NCBI RefSeq assembly: GCF_014651855.1
Contig: NZ_BMXR01000001.1
Coordinates: 496,001 to 560,000 of the forward strand
Source: Saccharospirillum salsuginis
GTDB lineage: Bacteria > Pseudomonadota > Gammaproteobacteria > Pseudomonadales > Natronospirillaceae
Direction: 5' to 3'
DNA: 64,000 nt
The notes beneath the pieces were generated by a model. That model saw only the letters and a list, made by a program, of their open reading frames with translations. It had not been told where the DNA came from and did no database searches. A program made the position numbers and the translations under genes. Numbering within the stretch: the stretch's first letter is position 1; every line of letters starts with the position of its first letter. Of the stretch, positions 19,063 to 28,265 are shown piece after piece.

Positions 19063-20265
19063 TCAGTTTCCAGTGCCACGACGGCGATCGAATTCTCGCA
19101 GAATCTGATCGGTCAGATTGCTGATTTCATCCGCGGACAGGTTATTGATGTCCGAGCCGCCGCTGCCACCACTGCCGGCGCTGCCGCCACCGGAACCGGT
19201 GGCCCGGTTACGCAGTTGATCCAGCGGCAGATACATCATGTTGTTGCCGCCTTCGACATCGACCAGCACCTTGTTGTTGCCGCCGTATATCTTGGACACG
19301 GTTTCCAGATACAGGCGCTGACGGGTCACTTCCGGCGCTTCGTTGTAGGCCGACAGGACGCTGGAGAAGCGACGCGCTTCACCCGTGGACCGTGCCACGA
19401 CCTGCTCTTTGTAACCCTGGGCTTCTTCCAGTTGGCGACGGGCACGACCTTCGGCGACCGGCAGAATCTGGTTCGCGTATGCCTGGGCTTCGTTGATCAG
19501 TCGCTGCTCGTCCTCGCGGGCCTTGATCACGTCGTCGAACGCATCCTGCACCTGGTTCGGTGGGGAGGTGTCGTTGATGTTCAACTGGGCCAGCTCGATG
19601 CCGACGTCATAGGAGTTCAGATACTGCTGCAGGCGCTCTTTCACTGCGGCCTGGATCTGGTCACGCCCGACGGTCAGGGCCTGCTCCAGGGTCGCACTGC
19701 CGATGACGTGACGCAGCGCGGATTCGGCGGCGTTGGCCATCGAGGTTTCCGGCTGCTGGACATTCAGTGCGAATTTCTGCGCGTCCACCGCCCGATATTC
19801 CACGGACATGGAGATCGAGACGATGTTCTCGTCACCGGTCAGCATGCTGGACTGGTGACGATAGTTCCTCACCTCGGTTACGTTCACTTTTTGATCAATA
19901 ACATCGATGAACGGAATTTTGAAGTGCAGACCCGGGGCTTCCAGCGAATTGAATTTACCCAGGCGAAGCACCACGGCGCGCTCGGATTCGTCGACGGTAT
20001 AGATGGAGTCGTACACGGCATAGACCACCACCAGCACCAGCAGGATGCCGAAGATGGCCGCCAGGCTACCGCCGGTACCACCGGAGCCTCCGGAACCGCT
20101 GCCGCCGCCTTTCTTGCCGCCCAGCCATTTGTTCAGTTTGTCGTTGAATTGCTTGAACAGCTCGTCCAGGTCCGGGGGACCGTCGTTACGACCGCCGCGA
20201 CGACCGCGGTTGCCCCAGGGATCCTGATCGTTGTTGTTGCCATTTGGTGGTTCGTTCCACGCCAT
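19063..20265 (-). CDS. hflK: HflK, modulator of FtsH protease
   Basis: Partner of HflC. The 400-residue protein starts MAWNEPPNGNNNDQDPWGNR, a Gly/Asn-rich cytoplasmic segment typical of HflK. It then has a Gly/Ser linker, a membrane segment near 68-90, and a SPFH domain (VDESERAVVLRLGKFNSLEA onwards). The C-terminus carries another Gly/Ser-rich stretch, then DEISNLTDQILREFDRRRG. The ATG at 20265 is chosen by family alignment over an upstream extension. It lies 57 bp after hflX on the same strand. Confidence 0.95.
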   Translation of the reverse strand: MAWNEPPNGNNNDQDPWGNRGRRGGRNDGPPDLDELFKQFNDKLNKWLGGKKGGGSGSGGSGGTGGSLAAIFGILLVLVVVYAVYDSIYTVDESERAVVLRLGKFNSLEAPGLHFKIPFIDVIDQKVNVTEVRNYRHQSSMLTGDENIVSISMSVEYRAVDAQKFALNVQQPETSMANAAESALRHVIGSATLEQALTVGRDQIQAAVKERLQQYLNSYDVGIELAQLNINDTSPPNQVQDAFDDVIKAREDEQRLINEAQAYANQILPVAEGRARRQLEEAQGYKEQVVARSTGEARRFSSVLSAYNEAPEVTRQRLYLETVSKIYGGNNKVLVDVEGGNNMMYLPLDQLRNRATGSGGGSAGSGGSGGSDINNLSADEISNLTDQILREFDRRRGTGN

Positions 20266-20321
20266 GGTCGTCTCCGTTTCTAAAAAGGATGGTGCATCTT
20301 GCCTTGAGCCCCCGAAGGGAT

Positions 20322-21635
20322 TCAATGCTCGAAAAACTCTTTCTCCGCGGACACGCCGAAGCGGTCCGGGTCCAGTCCGTTCTTTTTAACCAACTGCCGC
20401 AGGTCTTTTTTCTGAATACGGACATCCAGCAGGAGATTGCCGTGCGAGTCGTAATCTTCTCCCAGGACGGCATTGTATTGATAGAGTGCCGCACGCAAAG
20501 CCGCTTCGGAAGGCTTTAGAGCCAACTGACGGGCGATGATGTCGTCCCCCAGCCGTTCGGTGATGGCCTGTTCGATCAGCGCCATGCCGGCTCCGGTTTG
20601 CGCCGAGACCCAGACTCGCTCGGGCAGGCCCTGTTCGTCCCGCTCGATGACCGGCTCGAAATCGTCCAACAGGTCGATCTTGTTGAACACCTCCAGGCGC
20701 GGAATATCGAGCGAGCCGATCTCTTCCAGGACACTTTCAACCTGCTCTTTGTTTTCTATACGGTTCTCATCGGCCGAGTCGATGACATGAAGCAGTAAAT
20801 CGGCTTCGGCCGTCTCCTGCAAGGTCGCTTTGAAAGCCTGCACCAGTTTATGGGGCAGATGCCGGATAAATCCAACCGTGTCGGCGAGAACGACATCTCC
20901 CATATCCGGAATGCTGAGCCGCCGCAGCGTCGGATCCAGCGTCGCGAACAACTGGTCGGCCGCGTAGACCTCGGCCCGGGTCAGGGCGTTGAACAGCGTG
21001 GACTTGCCGGCATTGGTGTACCCGACCAGCGAGACCGTCGGGGTGTCCGACCGTGCGCGGGCCCGGCGGCCCTGGTTACGCTGACGTTCGACTTTTGCCA
21101 GTCGACGGTGGATGGAGGTGATGCGGGCCTGCAACAGACGCCGGTCGGTTTCCAGCTGGGTCTCACCCGGACCGCGCAAACCGATGCCGCCCTTCTGCCG
21201 CTCCAGGTGGGTCCAGCCGCGCACCAGGCGCGTGCTCTGGTATTGCAGTTGCGCCAGTTCCACCTGCAGCTTGCCTTCATGCGTACGGGCGCGCTGGGCG
21301 AAAATATCGAGGATCAGACCGGTACGATCCAGCACCCGGCATTCGACGGTCCGCTCGATGTTGCGTTCCTGGGAGGGCGACAAGGTATGGTTGAACAGCA
21401 CGAGCTCGGCTCCGCTGGACTTCACCGCCGCCTTGATTTCCTCCAGCTTGCCGGGACCGACGAAAAATTTCGGGTGAGGCGTGGTTCGGGACCCGCCGAT
21501 GAAAACGGCCGGGTCTCCGCCGGCCGATACCACCAGTTCTTCGAATTCCTGTGGGTCTTCCCGATTGTCGGACTCGGGAAATTCGACGTGGACCAATACA
21601 GCACGGTCCCCGCCTTCTACGCGTTCAAAAAACAA
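20322..21635 (-). CDS. hflX: Ribosome-associated GTPase HflX (TTG start)
   Basis: Heat-shock GTPase that splits and rescues stalled 70S ribosomes. The 437-residue protein has the N-terminal HflX domain (HPKFFVGPGKLEEI and HTLSPSQERNIER) and the near-invariant RARTHEGKLQVELAQL. The GTPase motifs are GYTNAGKST (G1), DTVGFIRHLP (G3) and NKID (G4). The start is a TTG at 21635, seven nt after GGAGA, and gives the E. coli-like opening MFFERVEGGDRAVLVHVEF; no better start is seen. It follows hfq, as in E. coli and Pseudomonas. Confidence 0.95.
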   Translation of the reverse strand: MFFERVEGGDRAVLVHVEFPESDNREDPQEFEELVVSAGGDPAVFIGGSRTTPHPKFFVGPGKLEEIKAAVKSSGAELVLFNHTLSPSQERNIERTVECRVLDRTGLILDIFAQRARTHEGKLQVELAQLQYQSTRLVRGWTHLERQKGGIGLRGPGETQLETDRRLLQARITSIHRRLAKVERQRNQGRRARARSDTPTVSLVGYTNAGKSTLFNALTRAEVYAADQLFATLDPTLRRLSIPDMGDVVLADTVGFIRHLPHKLVQAFKATLQETAEADLLLHVIDSADENRIENKEQVESVLEEIGSLDIPRLEVFNKIDLLDDFEPVIERDEQGLPERVWVSAQTGAGMALIEQAITERLGDDIIARQLALKPSEAALRAALYQYNAVLGEDYDSHGNLLLDVRIQKKDLRQLVKKNGLDPDRFGVSAEKEFFEH

Positions 21636-21693
21636 TCAGTCTCTCCGATGCCCGGTCAATGACGAGCCGCCCGGCCGAGGGCGAGGGACGGGC

Positions 21694-21936
21694 TTATTCA
21701 GCCGTCGCCTCTTCGCCTTCGTGCGGAATTTTGACATTGCGCGCCGGGACGACGGTCGAGATAGCATGCTTGTACACCATCTGGCTGACGGTGTTCTTCA
21801 GCAAAATGACGAACTGGTCAAAACTCTCGATCTGCCCCTGCAACTTGATGCCGTTGACCAGGAAGATGGATACAGGGATACGCTCTTTGCGCAGTGCATT
21901 GAGGAAAGGGTCTTGTAACGAGTGCCCTTTTGACAT
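21694..21936 (-). CDS. hfq: RNA chaperone Hfq
   Basis: Hexameric Sm-like protein that binds U-rich and A-rich RNA and pairs small RNAs with mRNAs. The product is 80 residues and has the classic core [20 protein letters not shown], then [20 protein letters not shown] (Sm1) and [12 protein letters not shown] (Sm2, YKH motif), with a short acidic tail. The ATG at 21936 follows an AAAGGAGTCC ribosome site. It is separated from miaA by 320 bp, wider than usual for this pair. Confidence 0.97.
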   Translation of the reverse strand: MSKGHSLQDPFLNALRKERIPVSIFLVNGIKLQGQIESFDQFVILLKNTVSQMVYKHAISTVVPARNVKIPHEGEEATAE

Positions 21937-22256
21937 GATGGACTCCTTTAATGAAGGATTATAGTAATCGTTTATCGGCACCACTGACCCGGAACTTTAC
22001 GCTCCCCTTGCCCGGGATGCCGGTGCGGAAATCGATCGCCCCGGTCCCGGTCGCGATCGGCACACCCGGCATCGGGTGGTTACCTGCTGTGGTTTGCGCC
22101 AGCGTCGCCAGTGGCTGCCCGTTCGAGCCTGAGCCGGCGGGCAGTTGGGCGACAAAAAGTCTGGCAGACCTTGCAACCACGAATCATACGCAGGCGCGGG
22201 CCTGCTTTTTGTGAATTGTAGGCGAAAATCATCGGGTTGTGGATGGGGAGTCGTGA
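21937..22256. other. hfq-miaA spacer
   Basis: This 320-bp stretch holds no gene I can support. Overlapping minus-strand frames of 35-73 codons are open but match nothing I recognise. A TACAAT -10-like element on the minus strand (around 22213-22218) could belong to an hfq promoter. A terminator-like hairpin at 22190-22210 points to the plus strand. Confidence 0.5.
22190..22210 (+). terminator. Orphan plus-strand terminator-like hairpin
   Basis: GCAGGC (22190-22195) pairs with GCCTGC (22200-22205) around a 4-nt loop and is followed by TTTTT (22206-22210). No plus-strand protein gene precedes it; the flanking genes are all on the minus strand. Confidence 0.55.
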
Positions 22257-23228
22257 TTAAAAACCCGCTTTACGCAACTTTTTCCACGCCAGTGGCAGGA
22301 TGTCGTGACGGTCCGGCGCCAATTGTTCAAGTTGTGGCCAGTTCCGCAGCCAGGTCAATTGTCGCTTGGCGAGCTGACGCGTGGCGACAATGCCGGTCTC
22401 GATCATGCGATCGTAGTCGATATCGCCCGCCAGGTACTGCCACATCTGACGGTAACCGACCGCCCGGATCGACGGCAGATCGGGGTGCAGGTCCCCGCGC
22501 TCGAACAAGGCCCGCACTTCGGCTTCGAAGCCCAGCTCCAGCATTTGGTGAAAGCGAAGGGCAATGCGCTCGTGCAGCACGGCCCGGTCGTCCGGATTAA
22601 CCGCCAGTTGCAGCAGCCGCCAGGGGAAAGCCTCGATCGCGGCTTCGGACAGACGCCCGCGCCCGTCGTTGACCGATTCGGCCCAATACGCGGAAATCGG
22701 CTTACCGCTTATGCGATACACTTCCAACGCCCGTAACACGCGTTGCGGGTTTTGTCGGTCGATGACGGCCCAGGCGTCCGGGTCGACCCGGTGCAGTTCG
22801 GCCACCAGGGCGTCCAGCCCCTCCAAGTCCCATTCGGCCTGCAAGGCCTCACGCACGCCGGCGTCGGCCGGCGGCATCTCGGCCAGCGGCTCCACCAGCG
22901 CCTTGTAATAGAGCATGGTGCCACCGGCCAGAACAGGCACTTTGCCACGCTCGGTAATCCGCTTCATGACGGCCAGGGCATCGTTGCGGAAATCGGCCGC
23001 CGAATAGGACTCGGACGGATCCCGCAGGTCGATCAGGTGATGCGGTGCCCGTTCGAGCGTGGCCCGGTCCGGTTTGGCGGTGCCGATGTCCATACCGCGG
23101 TAGACCTGGGCGGAATCGACGCTGACGATCTCGCCCCGCCCCTTCTCGACCAGTTCCAGCGCCAGATCCGTCTTGCCGGCCGCCGTCGGCCCCATCAGGA
23201 AGACCGCCAGGGGTTTGTCAGCACTCAC
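22257..23228 (-). CDS. miaA: tRNA dimethylallyltransferase
   Basis: Adds a dimethylallyl group to A37 of tRNAs that read UNN codons. The 323-residue protein has the P-loop GPTAAGKTDLALEL at residues 13-26, the VDSAQVYRGMDIGTAKP motif and the downstream DLRDPSESYSAADF stretch. The GTG start at 23228 directly abuts the TGA of mutL, so translation is probably coupled. Gene order mutL-miaA-hfq-hflX is the standard gammaproteobacterial arrangement. Confidence 0.96.
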   Translation of the reverse strand: MSADKPLAVFLMGPTAAGKTDLALELVEKGRGEIVSVDSAQVYRGMDIGTAKPDRATLERAPHHLIDLRDPSESYSAADFRNDALAVMKRITERGKVPVLAGGTMLYYKALVEPLAEMPPADAGVREALQAEWDLEGLDALVAELHRVDPDAWAVIDRQNPQRVLRALEVYRISGKPISAYWAESVNDGRGRLSEAAIEAFPWRLLQLAVNPDDRAVLHERIALRFHQMLELGFEAEVRALFERGDLHPDLPSIRAVGYRQMWQYLAGDIDYDRMIETGIVATRQLAKRQLTWLRNWPQLEQLAPDRHDILPLAWKKLRKAGF

Positions 23229-25082
23229 TCAGCGCCCCCTCAGAAAGAGCTTGTCCAGCTCTTCGACCGTCAACTGGGTAAAGGTGGGCCGGCCATGGTT
23301 GCATTGGCCACTGCGCTCGGTCCGCTCCATGTCCCGGAGCAGGGCATTCATTTCCGGGATGGTCAGCTTGCGATTGGCGCGCACCGAGCCGTGGCAGGCC
23401 ATGGTGGAAAGAATTTCATCCCGCCGCGCGATGATGGCGTCCGACGTCTCGTGCACCTGGAAGTCCGCCAGCACCGAACGCACCAGAGGCTCGACCTCCG
23501 CTTGTTGCAGAAACACCGGGGTCTGCCGCACGATCAGGCTCTCGGGGCCAATGCGTTCGACCACCAGGCCGAACTGCTCCAGCAAGCCGCTGAACTCTTC
23601 GGCCGCGTCGGCCTCGCGCTCGCTGACCGACAGCTTCTGCGGCACCAGCACCGGCTGCGCCTGAATGCCCTGCTGATCGTACTGGGTCTTGAGGCGCTCA
23701 TAGGTGATGCGTTCATGAGCGGCGTGCATGTCGACGATGATCATGCCGGCCTGGCTTTCGGACAGAATGTAGATGCCCTTCAACTGGGCCACGGCGAAAC
23801 CCAGTGGCGGAATGTCCGCTTCGGTTTCCGGCAAAGGAGTCGGGGCGGCCGCTTGGGTCGCAGCCGCATCCCCCGCCGGAGCACTGGGCATCGACGGCCG
23901 CTGCAGCGTCTCGTAAAACGCCACCTGATCCGCCACCGGCGTTTCCGGCGCCGCCGGACGGTTCGGATAAGGCCGGGGGGACATATCCATGCGCTGCTGG
24001 CCACCGAATACGCCGGCGTCGATACCGGTCGCCTGGGGCTGTGCCGGTGCCGCGCTGACCGAGTCCGGCTGGGTGTCCGGTCGCACCTCGGCCAGGGCGC
24101 GATGCAGTTGGCGAAACAGAAAGTCGTGCACCAGCCGCTGGTCGCGGAAACGGACTTCGTGCTTGGTCGGGTGAACGTTGACGTCGACACCGCTCGGGTC
24201 CAGCGTCAGATAGAGCACGAAGCAGGGGTGACGGCCATGGTAGAGCACATCGCGATACGCCTGTTTGACCGCGTGACCGATCACCTTGTCTTTCACCACC
24301 CGCCCGTTGACGAAGAAATACTGCATGTCGGGCATCGAGCGGGAAAACGTGGGCAGGCCCACCCAGCCGGTCAGGCGCAGCCCGACCGCCTCGGCATCGA
24401 TCACCAGGGCGTTCTGCATGAAGTCCGGGCTGAGCAACTGGGCCACGCGGCGTTCCTGCTCCGCCTGGCTGGCCGCGGGACGCAGCGAATGAATGGTGCG
24501 GTTGTTGTGACGCAGACTGAACCCGACATCGAAACGGGCCAGGGCCTGACGCTTGATCACCTCGTCCAGGTGATTGAATTCGGTTTTTTCGGTGCGCAGG
24601 AATTTGCGCCGTGCCGGCGTGTTGAAAAACAGGTCACGCACTTCGACGCTGGTGCCGTCGGTGTGCGCCGCCGGTAACAACTCGGTACTCATGTCCTGAC
24701 CGTGCGTGTTCACCTGCCAGGCTTCCGACTGTTCCGACGGTTTGGAGGTCAGCAACAGCCGCGAGACCGAGGCCACACTGGCCAGCGCTTCGCCACGAAA
24801 GCCGAGGGAGGCGACGGCTTCGAGTTCGTCCAGGTTGTGAATTTTCGAGGTCGCATGGCGACTGAGCGCCATGGCCAGGTCGTCCTTCAGGATGCCGCCG
24901 CCGTTGTCGCGCACCCGCATCAGTTTGATACCGCCCTGCTCCACTTCGACATCGACCCGACTGGCCCCGGAGTCCAGGCTGTTTTCCACCAGTTCCTTGA
25001 TGACCGAGGCGGGCCGTTCTACCACTTCGCCGGCGGCGATCTGGTTGGCCAGACGGGGCGACAGGATTTCAATTCGACGCAT
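23229..25082 (-). CDS. mutL: DNA mismatch repair protein MutL
   Basis: Couples mismatch recognition by MutS to strand removal. The 617-residue protein has an N-terminal GHKL ATPase ([20 protein letters not shown], then [20 protein letters not shown]), a variable Pro/Ala-rich linker (about 340-410) and a C-terminal dimerisation domain. The C-terminus carries [12 protein letters not shown], which fits the endonuclease signature DQHA(X)2E(X)4E with Met for Gln. It also has the zinc-site motifs ACHGSVR and CNHGRP. This suggests a nicking MutL of the kind found in species without MutH. It lies in the amiB-mutL-miaA series. Confidence 0.96.
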   Translation of the reverse strand: MRRIEILSPRLANQIAAGEVVERPASVIKELVENSLDSGASRVDVEVEQGGIKLMRVRDNGGGILKDDLAMALSRHATSKIHNLDELEAVASLGFRGEALASVASVSRLLLTSKPSEQSEAWQVNTHGQDMSTELLPAAHTDGTSVEVRDLFFNTPARRKFLRTEKTEFNHLDEVIKRQALARFDVGFSLRHNNRTIHSLRPAASQAEQERRVAQLLSPDFMQNALVIDAEAVGLRLTGWVGLPTFSRSMPDMQYFFVNGRVVKDKVIGHAVKQAYRDVLYHGRHPCFVLYLTLDPSGVDVNVHPTKHEVRFRDQRLVHDFLFRQLHRALAEVRPDTQPDSVSAAPAQPQATGIDAGVFGGQQRMDMSPRPYPNRPAAPETPVADQVAFYETLQRPSMPSAPAGDAAATQAAAPTPLPETEADIPPLGFAVAQLKGIYILSESQAGMIIVDMHAAHERITYERLKTQYDQQGIQAQPVLVPQKLSVSEREADAAEEFSGLLEQFGLVVERIGPESLIVRQTPVFLQQAEVEPLVRSVLADFQVHETSDAIIARRDEILSTMACHGSVRANRKLTIPEMNALLRDMERTERSGQCNHGRPTFTQLTVEELDKLFLRGR

Positions 25083-25132
25083 GCTCGATGTGCTGCCTGT
25101 TCAGAAAATGGATTGAAACCGAAACGGCGCCC

Positions 25133-26470
25133 TCAGGCGCCGGGAATCAGGAGAACCTGTCCGATGCGGATGTCGGCATCGTTCAACTGGTTGACCTCCT
25201 TGAGCCGTGCCACCGAGGTACCGTTACGCGACGCGATGGCGGAGAGGGTATCGCCGCGCACCACCACATAGCGACGCAATTCACCGGCGTTGCGCTGCTG
25301 CCAGGCCACCCAGGTCCCCGGCGGCGGATTCCGCTCGAACCAAGCTGTCACACCCTGGCGAATGGCGGTCGCCAGTTTCCGGCGATAAGCACGGCTGCCG
25401 AGATTGGCCTCTTCGGTCGGGTTGGAAATGAAACCGGTCTCGACCAGGATGGAGGGCACATCGGGCGATTTCAGCACCGCGAAACCGGCCTGTTCGACCG
25501 TGTTCTTGTGCATTCTCGCCACATCGCGCATCTCGCCGAGGATGGACGAACCGACGTCCAGACTGGAGCGCAGGGTGGCGGTCATCGACAAATCGACCAG
25601 TACCGACCGCAGCACCTCGTCCTTGTCTTCCAGGCTGACGCCGTTGATGCCGCCGATGACGTCCGAGGCGTTTTCCTGATCCGCCAGGTAGCGGGCCATG
25701 GCGGACGTCGCGCCGTTCGAGGACAACGCGAACACCGAAGCGCCCGACGCTTGCGGGCTGGTGAAGGCGTCGGCGTGGATGGAGACGAACAGGTCGGCGT
25801 TTTTCTGGCGGGCAATCTGACGACGACGCTGCAGCGGCACATAATAGTCCCCGGTGCGCACCAGAAACGGCTCGTAGCCCTTGACGGCGTTGAGCTGATC
25901 GTACAATTCGCGCGCGATCGCCATGACGACGTGTTTTTCCAGCGTGCCCTTGCCCCCGATCGCGCCGGGGTCCTCCCCGCCATGACCGGCATCGATGGCG
26001 ACGATGATGTTGCGCTGCTGATTGGACAGGTCATTGACGGTTTTGCTGACCTGCCGCTCCTGCGGCTCCATGGCCAGACCCGGCGGCCGCTCCAGATCGA
26101 GCACCAGGCGATGACCGTATTGTTCGTTGGGTCGCAGGGTGAAACTGCGCGGATTCAACCGGGCGGACAGGTCGAGCACGATGCGGATATCACCGCCATT
26201 GCGTACGCCGCTGCGAATCCGGGAAATGCCGCTGTCGTTCAGGTCCAGAGCACCCAGATCGGCATCCAGTCGGGCGCTGTCGATGTCGACCACGACCCGG
26301 CTCGGGTTGGCCAGGGTAAAGACCCGGTGTTCGACCGGCCCGCTCAGGTCCAGCACCAGACGGGTATTGTCCGGCGCCGGCCACAGCCGGGCACTGTCGA
26401 TGTCGGCCGCCCAGTTCAGTGGGGCCATAAAAAGGAGGGCCAGAATCAGCCAATACTTCCGAACGATCAT
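25133..26470 (-). CDS. amiB: N-acetylmuramoyl-L-alanine amidase with AMIN and LysM domains
   Basis: Periplasmic zinc amidase that cuts septal peptidoglycan so daughter cells can separate. The 445-residue precursor has a signal peptide (about 1-21, KYWLILALLFMAPLNWA), an AMIN domain (about 25-125) for septal targeting and an Amidase_3 domain. The catalytic and metal residues are visible in IDAGHGGEDPGAIG, SIHADAF and LVETGFISNP. A C-terminal LysM follows (VVVRGDTLSAIASRNGTSVA). The start is the ATG at 26470, which overlaps the tsaE stop as ATGA and has a GGGAG site; the longer upstream frame would bury the signal peptide. It matches the AmiB position in Pseudomonas. Confidence 0.93.
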   Translation of the reverse strand: MIVRKYWLILALLFMAPLNWAADIDSARLWPAPDNTRLVLDLSGPVEHRVFTLANPSRVVVDIDSARLDADLGALDLNDSGISRIRSGVRNGGDIRIVLDLSARLNPRSFTLRPNEQYGHRLVLDLERPPGLAMEPQERQVSKTVNDLSNQQRNIIVAIDAGHGGEDPGAIGGKGTLEKHVVMAIARELYDQLNAVKGYEPFLVRTGDYYVPLQRRRQIARQKNADLFVSIHADAFTSPQASGASVFALSSNGATSAMARYLADQENASDVIGGINGVSLEDKDEVLRSVLVDLSMTATLRSSLDVGSSILGEMRDVARMHKNTVEQAGFAVLKSPDVPSILVETGFISNPTEEANLGSRAYRRKLATAIRQGVTAWFERNPPPGTWVAWQQRNAGELRRYVVVRGDTLSAIASRNGTSVARLKEVNQLNDADIRIGQVLLIPGA

Positions 26471-26940
26471 TCGTGCTCCCATACGTGCTGCAACCGGTCG
26501 CTCACCAACCGCCCCCGTTCGGTCCGGGGCTCCACGGTCAACTGCCGTGCGGCTCCAGCTTCGGTAAAATGTATCACGACATCCGCTTCGGGCAAGACTC
26601 CAGCGCCACGTTCCGGCCATTCCACCAGCCAGGCCGTGTGGGGTTGCAGGTAGTCCCGAATGCCGATGAATTCCAGTTCTTCCGGATCCGCCAGTCGGTA
26701 CAGGTCGAAATGCACTACCTGGAGGGCTCCGCAGTCATAAGGTTCGACCAGTGTATAGGTGGGACTCTTAACGCGACCTGACCAGCCACAACCGTGCACC
26801 ACGGCCTGGCTCAGGGTCGTTTTTCCCATGCCCAGGGTCCCGTCCAGATACACAATGGCTCCCTCGCCCGCCATCAGGGCTTCCGCCAATTGTTTTCCCA
26901 GTGCGGACATCTGTTCTTCGGTCACAGTCAGACGATACAA
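26467..26940 (-). CDS. tsaE: tRNA threonylcarbamoyladenosine biosynthesis ATPase TsaE
   Basis: Small ATPase that works with TsaB and TsaD in t6A37 tRNA modification. The 157-residue protein has the P-loop GTLGMGKTTLSQAVV, then SPTYTLVEPY and HFDLYRLADPEELEFIGIRDY, all diagnostic of the family. The start is a TTG at 26940 with an upstream GGGAG; no ATG or GTG is available in the frame before it. The nnr (yjeF-like) gene that usually lies beside tsaE is absent, and the divergent neighbour is queG. Confidence 0.94.
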   Translation of the reverse strand: MYRLTVTEEQMSALGKQLAEALMAGEGAIVYLDGTLGMGKTTLSQAVVHGCGWSGRVKSPTYTLVEPYDCGALQVVHFDLYRLADPEELEFIGIRDYLQPHTAWLVEWPERGAGVLPEADVVIHFTEAGAARQLTVEPRTERGRLVSDRLQHVWEHE

Positions 26941-27089
26941 GCGGTCGGGCTCCCATTCACGGTCGTTAAACGCGCGAAGTGTACCATTGGTCTACCCTTC
27001 AGTGGGACAGCAACGATCGCTTACCTTGCCATATTGCGAGTGAGCGCTCACACTTCGCGCCCGTTTAGTCCTGCATTCCCATTAACGCC

Positions 27090-28181
27090 ATGACCCGAAC
27101 CACCGACCGCATCCAGACACTCGATCTGACCGATCTGGCCCGCCGCATCAAAGATGAAGCGCTTCGACTGGGCTTTCAGGCGGCGCACATCGGCATGGCC
27201 GATACCGAGTCGCACCGTGCCGACTATGAAGCCTGGCTGGCCACCGGCCACCACGGCACCATGGACTGGATGACGCGCAATATGGACAAGCGGTTTGACG
27301 GCGCGGAACTGCACCCGGGTACCCTGCGGGCGATTTCGGTCCGATTGGACTACTTGCCGGTGAACGCCGCCGACATGGAAGCCACGCTGGAGGATCCGTC
27401 CATCGGCTATGTTTCCCGCTACGCCCTCGGTCGCGACTACCACAAGCTGATGCGCAAACGCCTGACCCAGCTCGGCCGCACCATCGGGGACTGGGTCGGT
27501 GAGCACAATTTCCGGGCCTTCGTCGACAGTGCCCCGGTCATGGAGCGCCAGTTGGCCGAACAAAGCGGAATGGGCTGGCGCGGCAAGCACAGCCTGCTGC
27601 TGAATCCGAAAGCCGGCAGTTGGTTCTTTCTGGGAGAGTTGTTCACCGACCTGCCGTTGCCGGTCGACCCGCCGTTCGAGACCGATCACTGTGGCAGTTG
27701 CACAAGCTGCCAAACCGTCTGCCCGACCGATGCCATCGTCGCCGACGGCGTGGTCGACGCCCGTCGCTGCATCAGTTACCTGACCATCGAACACGCGGGT
27801 CCGATTCCCGAACACCTGCGCAAACCCATGGGCAACCGCATCTACGGATGCGACGATTGTCAGTTGTACTGCCCCTTCAATCGCTTCAGCGAAACGACCC
27901 GCGAGGCGGATTTCGAGCCGCGCCAGGCACTGGATCACATGCCGTTGACCACCCTGATCGACTGGAATGAAGCCGAATTCCTGAGCAAGACCGAAGGGTC
28001 GGCCATCCGTCGCATTGGCCACGAACAGTGGCAGCGCAACCTTGCCGTGGCCCTCGGCAACGCGCCGACCACGAACGAGGTGGTGGAGGCACTGCGTCGG
28101 GCACGCACCCGGGCCGGCGACCTGGTTCGGGAGCACATCGACTGGGCGCTGGCCCAGCATGGCTACTCCGAGAAATCTTGA
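27090..28181 (+). CDS. queG: Epoxyqueuosine reductase
   Basis: Cobalamin-dependent iron-sulfur enzyme for the last step of queuosine synthesis in tRNA. The 363-residue protein has the QueG N-terminal domain (ARRIKDEALRLGF, HHGTMDWM) and the conserved SAPVMERQLAEQSGMGWRGK. Two 4Fe-4S motifs follow: HCGSCTSCQTVCPTDA and the CDDCQLYCPFNR cluster. The ATG at 27090 gives the family N-terminus. It is divergent from tsaE; in Pseudomonas the two are linked as well. Confidence 0.95.
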   Translation: MTRTTDRIQTLDLTDLARRIKDEALRLGFQAAHIGMADTESHRADYEAWLATGHHGTMDWMTRNMDKRFDGAELHPGTLRAISVRLDYLPVNAADMEATLEDPSIGYVSRYALGRDYHKLMRKRLTQLGRTIGDWVGEHNFRAFVDSAPVMERQLAEQSGMGWRGKHSLLLNPKAGSWFFLGELFTDLPLPVDPPFETDHCGSCTSCQTVCPTDAIVADGVVDARRCISYLTIEHAGPIPEHLRKPMGNRIYGCDDCQLYCPFNRFSETTREADFEPRQALDHMPLTTLIDWNEAEFLSKTEGSAIRRIGHEQWQRNLAVALGNAPTTNEVVEALRRARTRAGDLVREHIDWALAQHGYSEKS

Positions 28182-28265
28182 GCCCATCGAAGTTTAACGA
28201 TACGATACCCGGCATCGAATTAACGTCTGGGAAGACTATACTTTGCCGATCACTTTGAAACCGGG

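Noticed and set aside
19054..20283. Plus-strand open frame of about 400 codons opposite hflK
   Set aside because: hflK is complete and well conserved, and the opposite frame has no independent ribosome site or motif.
21959..22180. A 73-codon minus-strand frame in the hfq-miaA spacer as a gene
   Set aside because: GTG start without a ribosome site and no recognisable similarity; another overlapping frame is equally open, so coding status cannot be supported.
22743..24677. Long plus-strand open frame opposite miaA and mutL
   Set aside because: The minus-strand genes are unambiguous; the His/Arg/Gln-rich translation is typical antisense composition.
26471..26620. N-terminal extension of the amidase gene to 26620
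   Set aside because: It would place about 50 polar residues before the signal peptide and overlap tsaE; the ATGA overlap at 26470 with GGGAG is much better.
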